Shown: piece after piece, positions 8,601-17,420 of the stretch | Position numbering within the stretch: the first letter of the stretch is position 1 | Layout of the letters: each line of letters opens with the position of its first letter | Assembly: GCF_002776695.1 (NCBI RefSeq) | Contig: NZ_LFJC01000003.1 | Span: 4,214,145-4,278,144 of the forward strand | Direction: 5' to 3' | From: Bradyrhizobium nitroreducens | GTDB lineage: Bacteria; Pseudomonadota; Alphaproteobacteria; Rhizobiales; Xanthobacteraceae | Length of the DNA stretch: 64,000 nt | Translations under genes and position numbers: made by a program | The notes under the pieces: generated by a model | What the model saw: only the letters and a program-made list of their open reading frames with translations | The model's database searches: none | What the model was told of the DNA's origin: nothing

Positions 8601-9149
8601 ATGAGCGACGGCAAGGGCGATGTATGGGTCGAGGCGGGGTTTGCCGAGCTCGCCCGCTCGGGAGTCGAGGGTGTCAGGGTCGAGGTGCTCGCCAAGAATC
8701 TCGGCGTCACCAAGGGCGGCTTCTACCGCCGCTTCGCCGACCGCGCCGCGCTGCTCGATGCCATGCTACAGCGCTGGCGCGAGGGGCGTGCCGCATCGAT
8801 CGCACAGCAGACGCGCCTCGACGGCCAGGAGCCCCGCGAACGGCTGAAGGCGGTGATCCAGCTCTATTCGGAGCGGCTCAATCCGGAAGCCATGGCGATC
8901 GAGCTCGCGATCCGGCAATGGGCCCGCTCGGACGAGAGTGCCGCATCGGCGGTGGCGGGCGTCGATGCAGCGCGACTCAAGCACGTCGCCGAGCTCTATC
9001 GCGCCACCGGACTTGCGGCCGAGGAGGCCGAGGCGCAGGCCTTCCTGTTCTACTGCTTCATCTTCGGCCAGAGCCTCTTGTTCGTCGAGCGCGGTCCGCG
9101 CAAGCGATCGCAGCTGGTGGCGAAATCGGCGGAGAAATTACTCGATTAG
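8601..9149 (+). CDS. TetR/AcrR-family transcriptional regulator
   Basis: A 182-residue regulator with an N-terminal helix-turn-helix (AGFAELARSGVEGVRVEVLAKNLGVTKGGFYRRF spans residues ~8-40; the GVTKGGFYRRF recognition helix is diagnostic) and a helical ligand-binding C-terminal domain. The start at 8601 is chosen because the HTH then begins at the usual distance from the N-terminus; the open frame to 8511 crosses the operators. It probably represses itself and the divergent thioesterase. The ligand is unknown. Confidence 0.9.
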   Translation: MSDGKGDVWVEAGFAELARSGVEGVRVEVLAKNLGVTKGGFYRRFADRAALLDAMLQRWREGRAASIAQQTRLDGQEPRERLKAVIQLYSERLNPEAMAIELAIRQWARSDESAASAVAGVDAARLKHVAELYRATGLAAEEAEAQAFLFYCFIFGQSLLFVERGPRKRSQLVAKSAEKLLD

Positions 9150-9152
9150 ACG

Positions 9153-9181
9153 AGATGGCCGGAGCGTTGCTCCGGCCATCG
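9153..9181. terminator. Bidirectional hairpin terminator
   Basis: The 12-nt arms GATGGCCGGAGC and GCTCCGGCCATC pair perfectly around a GTT loop between convergent genes ending at 9149 (TetR) and 9196 (secreted protein). Confidence 0.8.
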
Positions 9182-9195
9182 TATCAATTCGAGGC

Positions 9196-9693
9196 TCAGG
9201 CGGCGCCCTTCAGCTTCTTGGTGCATTCGCTGTAATAGCCGCCGCCCTTCTGGATCCACTTCAGACCGCCATTGCCGTTGGTGGTCTTGTTGGCGTTGTA
9301 TTGGTCGACGCAGGTATGCATCCGAGCCTTGCCGGGAGTTTCCTTGGCGTATTTCGGATCGACCGCGTTCGGATAGATCGCAGGCCCGGCCGGCAGGGCA
9401 GGTGCGGCAGCCGGGGCCGCCTCCTTCTTCGCCTGCTTCGGCTCGGCGGGAGCTGCGGGCGCAGCTGCGGTCGGCGCAGCAGCCGCTGGCGCGGCGGGCG
9501 GCGTTGCGTCCGCGCCGCACTGGGCCTTGCGGAAGTCATTCCACTTCATGGTGCCGAGCGAGCCGTCCTTCTTGGCCGCCTGGTACTTCGCGCTGCACTC
9601 CTGCGAGGTCAGCGCCTGCGCCGGCGCCGACGCCGCGAGCGCAGCAAATCCCGACAACGCGATCGCGCACAGCAGTTTCGATTGGATGGTCAT
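9196..9693 (-). CDS. Secreted Ala/Pro-rich protein with PsiF-like cysteine segments
   Basis: This 165-residue protein has a clear signal peptide (MTIQSKLLCAIALSGFAALAAS..., cleaved near AQA-LT). Two cysteine-containing blocks, SQECSAKYQAAKKDG near residue 30 and MHTCVDQYNANKTTNGNGG near residue 125, flank a low-complexity Ala/Pro/Lys linker. This arrangement is common in small periplasmic proteins of Bradyrhizobiaceae. Function is unknown. Confidence 0.82.
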   Translation of the reverse strand: MTIQSKLLCAIALSGFAALAASAPAQALTSQECSAKYQAAKKDGSLGTMKWNDFRKAQCGADATPPAAPAAAAPTAAAPAAPAEPKQAKKEAAPAAAPALPAGPAIYPNAVDPKYAKETPGKARMHTCVDQYNANKTTNGNGGLKWIQKGGGYYSECTKKLKGAA

Positions 9694-9897
9694 CCCTTGG
9701 GTCTCCTCCTTGGTCTTCCCCCGACGGGGAAGTGAAACGAGAATTGCTATCCTAGCGTGCCGGCCGCTCGCGACAAGAAAGCGATCGCCTCTGCCGCCAA
9801 AATATAGTGAGCGCCTCGTTCGGATTTATTCATGTCGCGTTCAGCAAGGCGAGCCGAGGTTCGCAGCCCTTCGCAATCTCGCAAAGAGCGCAACACC

Positions 9898-10179
9898 ATG
9901 ACCCTCGCCTCTCGCCTCGCCGCCGTCGTCCTCGCCTCGCTGCTCGCCAGCGGCGCCGCCTTCGCGCAGACCGCCGCGCCGGCGGCCAAGACCGATACGG
10001 CGACCACCATCGACAAGAAGGCAACGAAGGAGCGTACGGCCGAGTCGATCGAGTGCTCCAAGCAGGCGGACGCCAAGGGGCTGAAGGGCAAGGAGCGCAA
10101 GAAATTCCGTCGCGAGTGCAAGAAGGAAGCGAGGGCCGGCACCGCCGCGCCCGCCGCCCCTGCCGCCGACAAGAGGTAA
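9898..10179 (+). CDS. PsiF-repeat-family secreted protein
   Basis: A 93-residue protein with a signal peptide (residues 1-22, ending AFA-QT) and a PsiF repeat core: ECSKQADAKGLKGKERKKFR (from about residue 50), followed by ECKKE. E. coli PsiF is phosphate-starvation induced, but the biochemical role is not known. I prefer the ATG at 9898 over 9832 because it directly precedes the signal peptide. It is divergent from the other small secreted gene. Confidence 0.83.
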   Translation: MTLASRLAAVVLASLLASGAAFAQTAAPAAKTDTATTIDKKATKERTAESIECSKQADAKGLKGKERKKFRRECKKEARAGTAAPAAPAADKR

Positions 10180-10279
10180 TCCCCTCGCGGGTCCTCCGCG
10201 CGCGTCACCGGGAGCCGCGCGCATTGCGGCATGACGAGCCTGCAATTGTGCGCCTCCCGCTGATTTGCGATAAGGCGGC

Positions 10280-11365
10280 GTGAAGCAAATCGTCGCCTCC
10301 CTGCCGTTCGAATGGCCGAGCCGTGCCAAGCTCTTGAGCACGGCGGAGACGCTCGTCATCGGCACGGCCGGCGGCCTGGTGTTTCTCCTCGCCGGCCTGC
10401 CCGGCGGGCTGATCTCAGGCTCGATGATCGCGGTCGGGATTGCCGCAATCGCCGGCCGCCAATTGGCACTGCCGCCGCTGTTGACCCAGACCGTGCTGGT
10501 GCTGCTCGGCATTTCGCTGGGCTCGGTGGTCTCGCGCCATCTGCTGCAGCAGGTCGGCGCCTATCCCGTCACCATCGGGCTGCTTGCGCTCGCAACCTTC
10601 TGCTCGACCTTCGGCTCCAGCTATTACCTCCAGCGAGTCCATGGCTGGGACCGCACCTCGGCCTTCCTGGCCGGCAGTCCCGGCGCGCTGTCGCAGATCA
10701 CGATCCTGGCGGTCGAGCGCGGCGCCGACCTGCCGGGCATCGCGGTGGTGCAGACCATGCGCGTCATCATCCTCACCGCGGCTCTCCCGATGGTGCTCGC
10801 GCTTGCAGGCGTCGCGCCTTCCGCCGCGCCGTCGCTGACCACGACGATCGCCTCGCCGCTCGATCTCGTGGAGCTGGTCGGCGCCTCGCTCGCCATGGCG
10901 CTGCTCCTGCGGCTAATCAAGTTTCCGGCGAGCTGGATGTTCGGCGCCATGATCGCCTCCAGCGTGCTGCACGGCGCCGGCTGGGTCGAGGGCGGCCTGC
11001 CGGACTGGGTGCGCGGCGTGGCGCTGGTCGGGATCGGCGCGCTGATCGGCAGCCGGTTCGCGCGGATGCGGATCAAGACGCTCGCCGGCCACATCAACGC
11101 GGCGCTGGGCTCGTTCACGGTGGCGATCGCCGTCTCCGCCGTCTTCGTCGGCATCGTCGCGCTCACCACGCAGGTCAAATTCTCCGACGTCGTCGTCGCC
11201 TTCGCGCCCGGCGCGATGGACGCCATGCTGGCGCTGGCGCTGACGCTGCACATCGACCCGATCTTCGTCGGGGCCCATCATCTGTCGCGGTTCGTGTTCG
11301 TGACGATCGCAACGCCGGGCATCGTGCATCTGTTCGGACGCACGCAGGACGACGTGGACGATTGA
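10280..11365 (+). CDS. AbrB-family (ammonia monooxygenase-like) membrane protein
   Basis: This 361-residue polytopic membrane protein belongs to the AbrB/DUF445-adjacent family (PF05145), often mislabelled as ammonia monooxygenase or transcriptional regulator. It shows a duplicated architecture with two sets of hydrophobic segments, each containing a Gly-rich turn (LAGLPGGLISGSM near residue 40; FPASWMFGAMIASS near residue 215), and the motif FLAGSPGALSQI near residue 130. The start is a GTG at 10280. Function is unknown, probably transport. Confidence 0.87.
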   Translation: MKQIVASLPFEWPSRAKLLSTAETLVIGTAGGLVFLLAGLPGGLISGSMIAVGIAAIAGRQLALPPLLTQTVLVLLGISLGSVVSRHLLQQVGAYPVTIGLLALATFCSTFGSSYYLQRVHGWDRTSAFLAGSPGALSQITILAVERGADLPGIAVVQTMRVIILTAALPMVLALAGVAPSAAPSLTTTIASPLDLVELVGASLAMALLLRLIKFPASWMFGAMIASSVLHGAGWVEGGLPDWVRGVALVGIGALIGSRFARMRIKTLAGHINAALGSFTVAIAVSAVFVGIVALTTQVKFSDVVVAFAPGAMDAMLALALTLHIDPIFVGAHHLSRFVFVTIATPGIVHLFGRTQDDVDD

Positions 11366-11368
11366 GCT

Positions 11369-11908
11369 TTAGCGCTTCGCGGTCCGGACAAATCCCCACG
11401 CGGCGATCGCAGCCATCAGCAGCGAGATCAGCACATTGTAGCCGGCGAGCGAGAGGCCGAGGAAGCGCCACTGCACCTCGTCGCAGCGCACCACCTTCAC
11501 GGTGTCGAGCCGTGAAAAGAGATCACCGGCATTGCCGAGATTGACGACGGGACCGGTGCAATCGGTCGGCCCTTTCCAGAATCCCCATTCGACGCCGGAA
11601 TGGTAGGTGCCGAGACCGGCATTGGCGAGCGTCACCAGCGCGAGGATCGCAAGCCCCGCCAGCAGCAGCGGCCGCGGCGCGCCGCTTCGAGCCGCAGCCG
11701 CCGTGAGCACACCGAGCGGGATTGCGAGGTAATAGGCGTAGCGCTGCTCCAGGCAGAGCGGACAGGGCAGGATCTCCAGCACGAGCTGGAAGAACCAGGC
11801 GCCCGCGATGGTGGCGGCCGCGATCAGCGTGACGAGCAGCGAGGCCGTCAGCGCGGGGCTCGCGGCCCCCGGCCTGAATGCAGGTATGGCGGCACTCTGG
11901 GTGGTCAC
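11369..11908 (-). CDS. dsbB: Disulfide bond formation protein DsbB family
   Basis: This 179-residue inner-membrane protein has four hydrophobic segments and the periplasmic CPLCLEQR motif (residues ~50-57), which is the quinone-proximal CxxC of DsbB. A second cysteine pair is present (DCTGPV near residue 137 and VRCDE near residue 158). It reoxidises DsbA-type proteins and passes electrons to quinone. It ends 3 bp from the convergent AbrB-family gene. Confidence 0.9.
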   Translation of the reverse strand: MTTQSAAIPAFRPGAASPALTASLLVTLIAAATIAGAWFFQLVLEILPCPLCLEQRYAYYLAIPLGVLTAAAARSGAPRPLLLAGLAILALVTLANAGLGTYHSGVEWGFWKGPTDCTGPVVNLGNAGDLFSRLDTVKVVRCDEVQWRFLGLSLAGYNVLISLLMAAIAAWGFVRTAKR

Positions 11909-12064
11909 GGCGGCCTCTTTCGCAGGTCTCTCGCCCCAAGGCTCTAGCTCCGGTCCATGCGGCTGTCGAGAACGGCCGGGATCACTTTGGCGCGGGTTGA
12001 CCCCGCTTTGTCCATGGCTATAGTCCGCCGGCTTCGCGACGCTCCCTTCAAGGGCCGACCGAGG

Positions 12065-12149
12065 GCCCCTGTGGCGGAACTGGTAGACGCGCTCGACTCA
12101 AAATCGAGTTCCGCAAGGAGTGCTGGTTCGATTCCGGCCAGGGGCACCA
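12065..12149 (+). tRNA. tRNA-Leu (anticodon CAA)
   Basis: An 85-nt class II tRNA with encoded CCA. The acceptor stem GCCCCTG pairs with CAGGGGC; the anticodon arm is CTCGA-CTCAAAA-TCGAG, giving anticodon CAA; the long variable arm (TTCCGCAAGGAG region) and the T-arm GGTTCGATTCC are complete. Its 3' end is the integration site of the adjacent island. Confidence 0.95.
12126..12149 (+). repeat. attL: tRNA-Leu 3' end
   Basis: The sequence GTTCGATTCCGGCCAGGGGC followed by ACCA is shared with 51218-51240. It reconstitutes the T-arm and acceptor end of the tRNA, as is usual for P4-type integrases. Confidence 0.88.
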
Positions 12150-12311
12150 GAAGCACTTCGCATAGCGACTCATAGTTTCTCAGAAACCCTTGGAAGACAG
12201 GCACTTCTGAGATTTCTTCACGCCACTTTGACGCATCGCGACTCTGGCTTTCTCCCCCGAATGTGAGTAACTTCGCGAGTACAAAACGGGATCGCGAGGA
12301 GGCGTACTCAC

Positions 12312-13517
12312 ATGAGTCTCTCTCAGTTCGCCATCGACAGAGCGAAGCCGAAAGACAAGCCGTATCTCTTGTCGGATGGCGACGGTTTGCACCTGCGAAT
12401 TCACCCGAAGGGCGGCCAGCAATGGCGGTTGCGCTTCAGGTTCGGCGGCAAGGCCAACATGATGTCGCTCGGCCCTTACCCTGCCGTCTCCTTGCTCCAG
12501 GCGCGAAGAAAACGGGACCGGATCAAGGAGCAACTGGCGGCCGGAATAAATCCGTCACTCACTAGAAAGCTCGAAAAGCTGGCCAACTCAGCGGCCGCAC
12601 AGAACACCTTCGGTGCGGTCGCCGATGAATACCTTGCCAACTTGAAGAGGAACGACGCGGCCGAACAAACCCTCAACAAGAACCGCTGGATGCTGCAAGA
12701 CCTCGCGGGCCCTATTCGGAACCGGCCGATCGCCGAGATTAGGCCCGTCGAAGTGCTCGACCTTCTCAAGAAGATCGAAACGAGCGGCCGGAGAGACACC
12801 GCTCATCGCCTTCGCTCCGTTGTCGGCGCCGTCTTCCGCTATGCCATCGCGACACTCCGCGCAGAAACCGACCCCACCTATCCACTCCGCGGCGCGCTGT
12901 TGAAAGTGAAGGTCAAACACCGCGCAGCCATCACCGACGAAAAGGAGCTTGGCGCGTTTCTCACCGGGCTCGACCAGTACGAGGGCTGGCCCATTGTCCA
13001 AGCCGCCTTCAAATTCCTGATCCTCACGATGACGCGGCCGGGCGACGTGCGGGGCATGAAGCGGACCGAAGTAAACTTTGAAAAGCGCTTGTGGTGCATT
13101 CCAGGCGAGCGGATGAAGATGCGTGAGCCGCATGATGTGCCTCTATCGCGCCAAGCCCTGGCGGTCCTCAAGGAGGTCTGGCCGCTCAACGAGGAACACG
13201 AATTGGTTTTCCCGTCGCTCAGATCCCACAAGAAACCGCTGTCGGAAAATGCGTTTAACTCTGTTCTCCGAAACATGGGCTATCCGCAAGACAAGGCGAC
13301 GGCTCACGGCTTCCGCGCGACTGCGAGCACCATCTTGAACGGCCGCCGCTTCGACCGTGACGTGATCGAGGCCGCACTTGCCCATCAAGATCAAAACGAA
13401 ATCCGCCGCATCTACAACCGGTCGCTTTACCTGCCTGAACGAACCCAATTGATGCAGGATTGGGCCGACCTTTTGGACAGCTTCAAAGGAAAGAAGCCGG
13501 CCCGGCGGGCGGCATGA
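12312..13517 (+). CDS. int: Tyrosine recombinase/integrase (P4 type)
   Basis: This 401-residue integrase catalyses site-specific integration and excision of the island at tRNA-Leu. An N-terminal DUF4102 arm-binding domain (residues ~1-90; LSDGDGLHLRIHPKGGQQW) is followed by a SAM-like core-binding domain (~95-180) and the catalytic domain. Visible catalytic positions are Arg in TRPGDVRGM, the HGFR box (HxxR), His in LAHQDQNEIRR and the nucleophile Tyr in IYNRS. The ATG at 12312 lies 163 bp from the tRNA gene. It appears intact. Confidence 0.95.
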   Translation: MSLSQFAIDRAKPKDKPYLLSDGDGLHLRIHPKGGQQWRLRFRFGGKANMMSLGPYPAVSLLQARRKRDRIKEQLAAGINPSLTRKLEKLANSAAAQNTFGAVADEYLANLKRNDAAEQTLNKNRWMLQDLAGPIRNRPIAEIRPVEVLDLLKKIETSGRRDTAHRLRSVVGAVFRYAIATLRAETDPTYPLRGALLKVKVKHRAAITDEKELGAFLTGLDQYEGWPIVQAAFKFLILTMTRPGDVRGMKRTEVNFEKRLWCIPGERMKMREPHDVPLSRQALAVLKEVWPLNEEHELVFPSLRSHKKPLSENAFNSVLRNMGYPQDKATAHGFRATASTILNGRRFDRDVIEAALAHQDQNEIRRIYNRSLYLPERTQLMQDWADLLDSFKGKKPARRAA

Positions 13518-13617
13518 AGCGCTATGTTTAGGTTGCGACGCACCACATTTACACCTATGCTCTGTATTGCCCAGGGCTAACCGGGCGTTGCAACGTCCCT
13601 TTGACGAGGGATTTGCA

Positions 13618-13806
13618 ATGATACGGAAGCTAGTCTCAAAGAAGGAACTCAAGTCGATCTACGGTGTCCCCTACTGCCCCGCGCACATTGCGCGGCTCGA
13701 AGCTGCCGACCAATTTCCCAAGCGGATAACGCTCGGCGCCTGTCGAGTGGCGTGGGTCGCGGAAGAAGTGGAAGCCTGGATCGAGGAGAGGATCGGCAAC
13801 CGCTAA
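13618..13806 (+). CDS. AlpA-like excisionase/regulator
   Basis: A 62-residue protein with a MerR/AlpA-type helix-turn-helix: LVSKKELKSIYGVPYCPAHI, then a wing with FPKRITLG and a C-terminal VAEEVEAWIEER, which is the standard AlpA layout. Such proteins are recombination directionality factors or regulators of the adjacent integrase. I used the ATG at 13618; the frame opens further upstream without support. Confidence 0.8.
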   Translation: MIRKLVSKKELKSIYGVPYCPAHIARLEAADQFPKRITLGACRVAWVAEEVEAWIEERIGNR

Positions 13807-13903
13807 AACATCTTCTTCTCAGAAGGGCACGGGGTCTGGGGTCCAACCCAGACCCTTCTTCTCTAGGGCGGGACGTAGATTGCTGGCCGCGAGAATCCCC
13901 CTG

Positions 13904-13950
13904 ATCTTCAGGCTCATAACCTGAAGGTCATAGGTTCAAATCCTATCCCA
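13904..13950 (+). repeat. Degenerate tRNA-Met 3' half (left copy)
   Basis: The stretch resembles the anticodon arm, variable loop and T-arm of tRNA-Met: CAGG-CTCATAA-CCTG (anticodon CAT), then AAGGTC and ATAGG-TTCAAAT-CCTAT. The 5' half of a tRNA is absent, so it is not a functional gene. A second copy at 25144-25200 shares ~36 nt with two mismatches. Confidence 0.7.
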
Positions 13951-14203
13951 GATCATGCCCACAGACCCGACTTCCGACCACCGGACCGCGCAAAGGCGGT
14001 TTGAAGGAGCGCAATCGACCACTCATTGGGCTGTGGCTGAGTTCAGCCTTGCCTTGCCTCAATTAGTTGTATCTACTAACTTTGCAATTTCTATTATTCA
14101 TTTGAATTGTTGCGAAAATGTTTCGTCTTGCTTGTCATACTTCGAACGCTACCCATGGCGTTTGCTTCGGTTATTAGATTCAAAATGGAGCAGAGGCTCT
14201 TCG

Positions 14204-16006
14204 ATGCTCGTAAATTTTGGCAGAATAGTTTTAGGGACGGTAATTCTTTCAGGATACGGTCCGCTGCTCGCCGTGGTTGCGTTTGTGTCATCTGCGGTTA
14301 CGCAAGCGGGTTTCGTCTCCACGGCCGCCGCTCAGGCCGATCCCACCTGTGCGCCGGGTGTCCACTGGGACACGCTAAATCCGCCACTCATTCACCAACC
14401 CTTCAAGTCCGCGAAAGTCGTTCAGCCGATCAGCAAGGACAAGCCGTACGAACTGTCCGCCGAGTTCGTAACGGCCACCATTGCGGGCTGCAAGGTAAGT
14501 CTCAGATCCTACAACTCGCCCGCAAATGTGCAACGAGACTTCCTTGTCGGGGATACGATCAAGGCCAAGCCGGGTGATACATTGTACATCAGGCTTACCA
14601 ACAATCTTCCAGACCGCGCCGTCGGCGATGATTTCCCGCAGCATCCGGCCCCTGCGGGCCATGCCGGACATTTCAGCTTCAATATTACGAATTTGCACAC
14701 CCACGGCTTGCATGTCGCCCCGAACGGACCTCTAGGCAAGCCAGAAAGCGACAATGTTTTTGTCGAAATCGCGCCGGGTGCTACGCAGGACTATGAGATC
14801 AAGATTCCACTTAACCATCCCTCGGGCACCTTTTGGTATCACGCCCATCTGCACGGATCGACCGCGGTTCAGGTGTCGAGCGGAATGTCGGGAGCGCTGG
14901 TCATCGAGGGCGGCGGTGCAACCAATGGCGAACTGAAGACCATTCCGGAAATCGCCGCCGCCGAAGAGCGGATATTCGTGCTTCAGCAGTTGGTATTCGG
15001 ACCGGACGGAAAACTGGAGGATTTCAAGAGCGGGTTCATCGATCATCCGGAGTGGGCAAGAGACACCACGGTCAACGGTCAGGCCGTTCCTACCCTGAAG
15101 CTGCGTCCGGGAGAGGTTCAGCGGTGGAGATTCGTGCACGCCGGAATTTCGGAAAGAATAGATCTCGCCCTCGATGAACACAAACTCTATGAAGTCGCTG
15201 TAGACGGCATCTCTCTCGACCGCATTGTGCCATGGGACCAAGTCGAACTCGGTCCGGGAAATCGCACCGACGTGCTTGTAAAAGCCGGGGCGCCGGGAAC
15301 CTACTCTTTGCGCGCCAAGCCTCTTCCCTTGCTCGCCTCATTCAAGAGTCTGCGGTCGGCGGCGCGGTTGTCCGCCGTTCGAAATCAAGATGAAACCCCT
15401 CAAGATATCATTGCGCGATTTCCGCAGCGGATCGAGGTTAGTCCCGGAGACCTTATTGCCCGCATTGTTGTCGAGGGCGATCCGCTGGAGATGAAATTGC
15501 CGACCCCTGATCAACTGAAAAAGGCCGTTCCGGAGTTTAAACCGATTAGCGACACCGAAATCAAGCTGCCCCCGGAAGAGGTACTCTTCAACATGAGGGG
15601 TCGACGCTGCGACTCCAATACCGGCCTCTGTGCCCCACCAAATTGCCTGCCGGGCACTCCGGATTGCGAACAACGGTTTCTTGCTGGCCCTCGTGGCGAT
15701 CAGGTCTTCATGCCCGATACCGGCCGGACCTTTCAACTAAACCAGACCTCGAAGTGGCTCCTTGACGGCGTGGGCGAGGCGCATGTCTTTCACATCCACG
15801 TCAATCCATTTCAGGTTGATCGCGCTGAGCCGGATAGCGTTACGGATAAGAGGATCTGGCGAGATACGCTGATAATTATCAATAGCGAGGCGCCAAAGCC
15901 GATATGGACACGGTATCTGGATTTTACAGGAAGCTTTGTGATGCACTGTCACGTGTTAAGCCACGAGGATCGGGGCATGATGGAGAAGATCACCATAAAA
16001 CCATAG
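14204..16006 (+). CDS. Multicopper oxidase (laccase-like)
   Basis: This 600-residue exported oxidase couples one-electron oxidation of phenols or metals to reduction of oxygen to water. A hydrophobic leader (residues ~8-48, ending AAAQA) precedes three cupredoxin domains. All four copper-binding motifs are intact: LHTHGLHV, WYHAHLHG, FHIHVNPF and MHCHVLSHEDRGMM (with type 1 Cys, two His and axial Met). I selected the ATG at 14204, which follows GAGG-like spacing and starts the leader; the frame is open back to 13955 without a signal. A cupredoxin gene follows at 12 bp. Confidence 0.9.
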   Translation: MLVNFGRIVLGTVILSGYGPLLAVVAFVSSAVTQAGFVSTAAAQADPTCAPGVHWDTLNPPLIHQPFKSAKVVQPISKDKPYELSAEFVTATIAGCKVSLRSYNSPANVQRDFLVGDTIKAKPGDTLYIRLTNNLPDRAVGDDFPQHPAPAGHAGHFSFNITNLHTHGLHVAPNGPLGKPESDNVFVEIAPGATQDYEIKIPLNHPSGTFWYHAHLHGSTAVQVSSGMSGALVIEGGGATNGELKTIPEIAAAEERIFVLQQLVFGPDGKLEDFKSGFIDHPEWARDTTVNGQAVPTLKLRPGEVQRWRFVHAGISERIDLALDEHKLYEVAVDGISLDRIVPWDQVELGPGNRTDVLVKAGAPGTYSLRAKPLPLLASFKSLRSAARLSAVRNQDETPQDIIARFPQRIEVSPGDLIARIVVEGDPLEMKLPTPDQLKKAVPEFKPISDTEIKLPPEEVLFNMRGRRCDSNTGLCAPPNCLPGTPDCEQRFLAGPRGDQVFMPDTGRTFQLNQTSKWLLDGVGEAHVFHIHVNPFQVDRAEPDSVTDKRIWRDTLIIINSEAPKPIWTRYLDFTGSFVMHCHVLSHEDRGMMEKITIKP

Positions 16007-16018
16007 GAGAACTTGTTT

Positions 16019-16306
16019 ATGGCCCAGCACGTTGTACAGATGACTCCCACCCCTGCTGACCGTTTCGATCCGAAGGATATCCATGTAAAATCGGGCGATG
16101 AAATCGTCTGGAAGAACGTGGAGCCCGCCGGTGGCGATCAACACACGGCGACCTCGGACGATGGGACGACGTTCGATACCGATTATGTAGACCCCGGAAA
16201 GTCTTCTTCTCCGGTGAAGATTGAAGGAAAGCCCGGAACGGTTATTCCCTATACTTGCCAAGTCCATCCGCTTCACATGAAGGGTACCGTCACAATCGAT
16301 CCCTAA
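16019..16306 (+). CDS. Small cupredoxin (plastocyanin-like) protein
   Basis: A 95-residue blue-copper fold protein. Likely ligands are His in GGDQHTATSDDG (residue ~40) and the C-terminal loop YTCQVHPLHMKG (Cys, His, Met). It starts at 16019 behind AGGAGAAC, 12 bp after the multicopper oxidase, so the two are co-translated and it may be its electron donor or acceptor. Unusually, no signal peptide precedes the domain, so either it stays in the cytoplasm or it is exported with the oxidase. Confidence 0.85.
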   Translation: MAQHVVQMTPTPADRFDPKDIHVKSGDEIVWKNVEPAGGDQHTATSDDGTTFDTDYVDPGKSSSPVKIEGKPGTVIPYTCQVHPLHMKGTVTIDP

Positions 16307-16329
16307 TTCCGAACTCATTGCTCAAGCCC

Positions 16330-16350
16330 GGTATCCGCAAGTAGGATACC
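16330..16350. terminator. Short hairpin between convergent genes
   Basis: The arms GGTATCC and GGATACC enclose a 7-nt loop between the cupredoxin gene (ends 16306) and the DUF2182 gene (ends 16426, opposite strand). No T-run follows, so its role as a terminator is only suggested. Confidence 0.4.
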
Positions 16351-16425
16351 GCCCCTCGCTTGCGTGTATTCCTTGTTCGCTGGCCTCGGATCGGTCCATG
16401 TCGCGCGCTTCATGGCAAAACCTCG

Positions 16426-17193
16426 CTAATGGTGCTCTCCGGAGTCCAATGCGTGTGCGCCTGCATTGCACTGATGCGCAGCTCCCTGCCGAGGCCTTGC
16501 CTGCGCCAAGCGAGGGGCGCGAGGCTTTCGATCGAGCCTTTCGGCCAGGATAAACAGCGTGACGGCGACCATCGCCAGAAGGTGAGCCTGCACCAGTAAC
16601 AGCGGCAGCACCATAAGCGCCCAGCATGCCCCAACGCATGCCGCACCGTGCGCCAGCCCGCAACCAAAAACGTCACGATGGGCAGCTGCGCCAAACGCGG
16701 CGAAATGCGGCCGGCGATGGCAGCGGTTCAGGCACCACTGCTTAGCCGGGGATACCTGCCACAGCAATGCTACGGCTGTTGCGCAGCCGAGGAGTGGTGC
16801 GGGCTCGGCCCACCGCGCGGCGAGCGCGGCAGGCTGAAACGCCAATCCCGCTGCCATCCAAACCGCCATATAACCGGCGGCGAAGAGCAGCATCGCCTCC
16901 GCGCGCTGCTTCGCGAAGCTGCGCTTCCGAACATGCCGGAGCGGCTCGATCAACAGCGGCGACATCATGGCGGTTATCATCAACGCCCAGCCGGCAGCGA
17001 GCTTCGCCGGGGAATTAAGCAGCAGTGCATGGTCAAATGACACCGAGAATGGCATTGCCCGCGACGTTTCGGCGGAGCAGAAGGCGGGCAACGCCAGGCC
17101 GCTCTCGTGAAGCCCCAGCACTGACCACGCAATCACACTGGTCGATCCAAGAATAGCGAGCAGCGCATCGATCCGACGCCTAGCGTGCCACAT
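16426..17193 (-). CDS. DUF2182 predicted metal-binding integral membrane protein
   Basis: A 255-residue protein with about seven hydrophobic segments that matches the DUF2182 family (PF09948). The family-typical MITAMMSPLLIEPLRHV segment (residues ~70-86), the WQVSPAKQWCLNRCH stretch and the CGLAHGAACVGACWALM block contain the conserved Met, His and Cys that probably bind metal. It is adjacent to copper proteins, so a role in copper handling is plausible but not shown. Start at 17193 chosen because it opens the first hydrophobic segment. Confidence 0.85.
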   Translation of the reverse strand: MWHARRRIDALLAILGSTSVIAWSVLGLHESGLALPAFCSAETSRAMPFSVSFDHALLLNSPAKLAAGWALMITAMMSPLLIEPLRHVRKRSFAKQRAEAMLLFAAGYMAVWMAAGLAFQPAALAARWAEPAPLLGCATAVALLWQVSPAKQWCLNRCHRRPHFAAFGAAAHRDVFGCGLAHGAACVGACWALMVLPLLLVQAHLLAMVAVTLFILAERLDRKPRAPRLAQARPRQGAAHQCNAGAHALDSGEHH

Positions 17194-17206
17194 CGGTTGA
17201 CTCCGC

Positions 17207-17350
17207 TCAATCGGCTTGCCTGAACACGCTGATGCGCGCTGTTGCCACAATAAATGCGCGCGCCTTCTTCAACAGAACACCGCGTGAATGCCGCAAAATC
17301 GGATCGGCATTCCCACCCAATTCCAAAGCGTTTTGTCGCGTGAATGACAT
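17207..17350 (-). CDS. Small hypothetical protein upstream of DUF2182 gene
   Basis: A 47-residue open frame (MSFTRQNALELGG...) with a ribosome site GAAGGAAGG at proper distance from the ATG at 17350, ending 13 bp before the DUF2182 start. It could be a translated leader or a remnant of a larger gene. I do not recognise a domain. Confidence 0.45.
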   Translation of the reverse strand: MSFTRQNALELGGNADPILRHSRGVLLKKARAFIVATARISVFRQAD

Positions 17351-17420
17351 ATCGCCTTCCTTCAAAATAGTGCGCCACGCCGCTGACAACTGCACGAGTA
17401 TTTTCTAAACAGAAGCAGCC

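Noticed and set aside
13906..13953. Possible functional tRNA-Met gene
   Set aside because: Only the anticodon arm and T-arm are present; the 5' acceptor strand and D-arm are missing, so it is a remnant.
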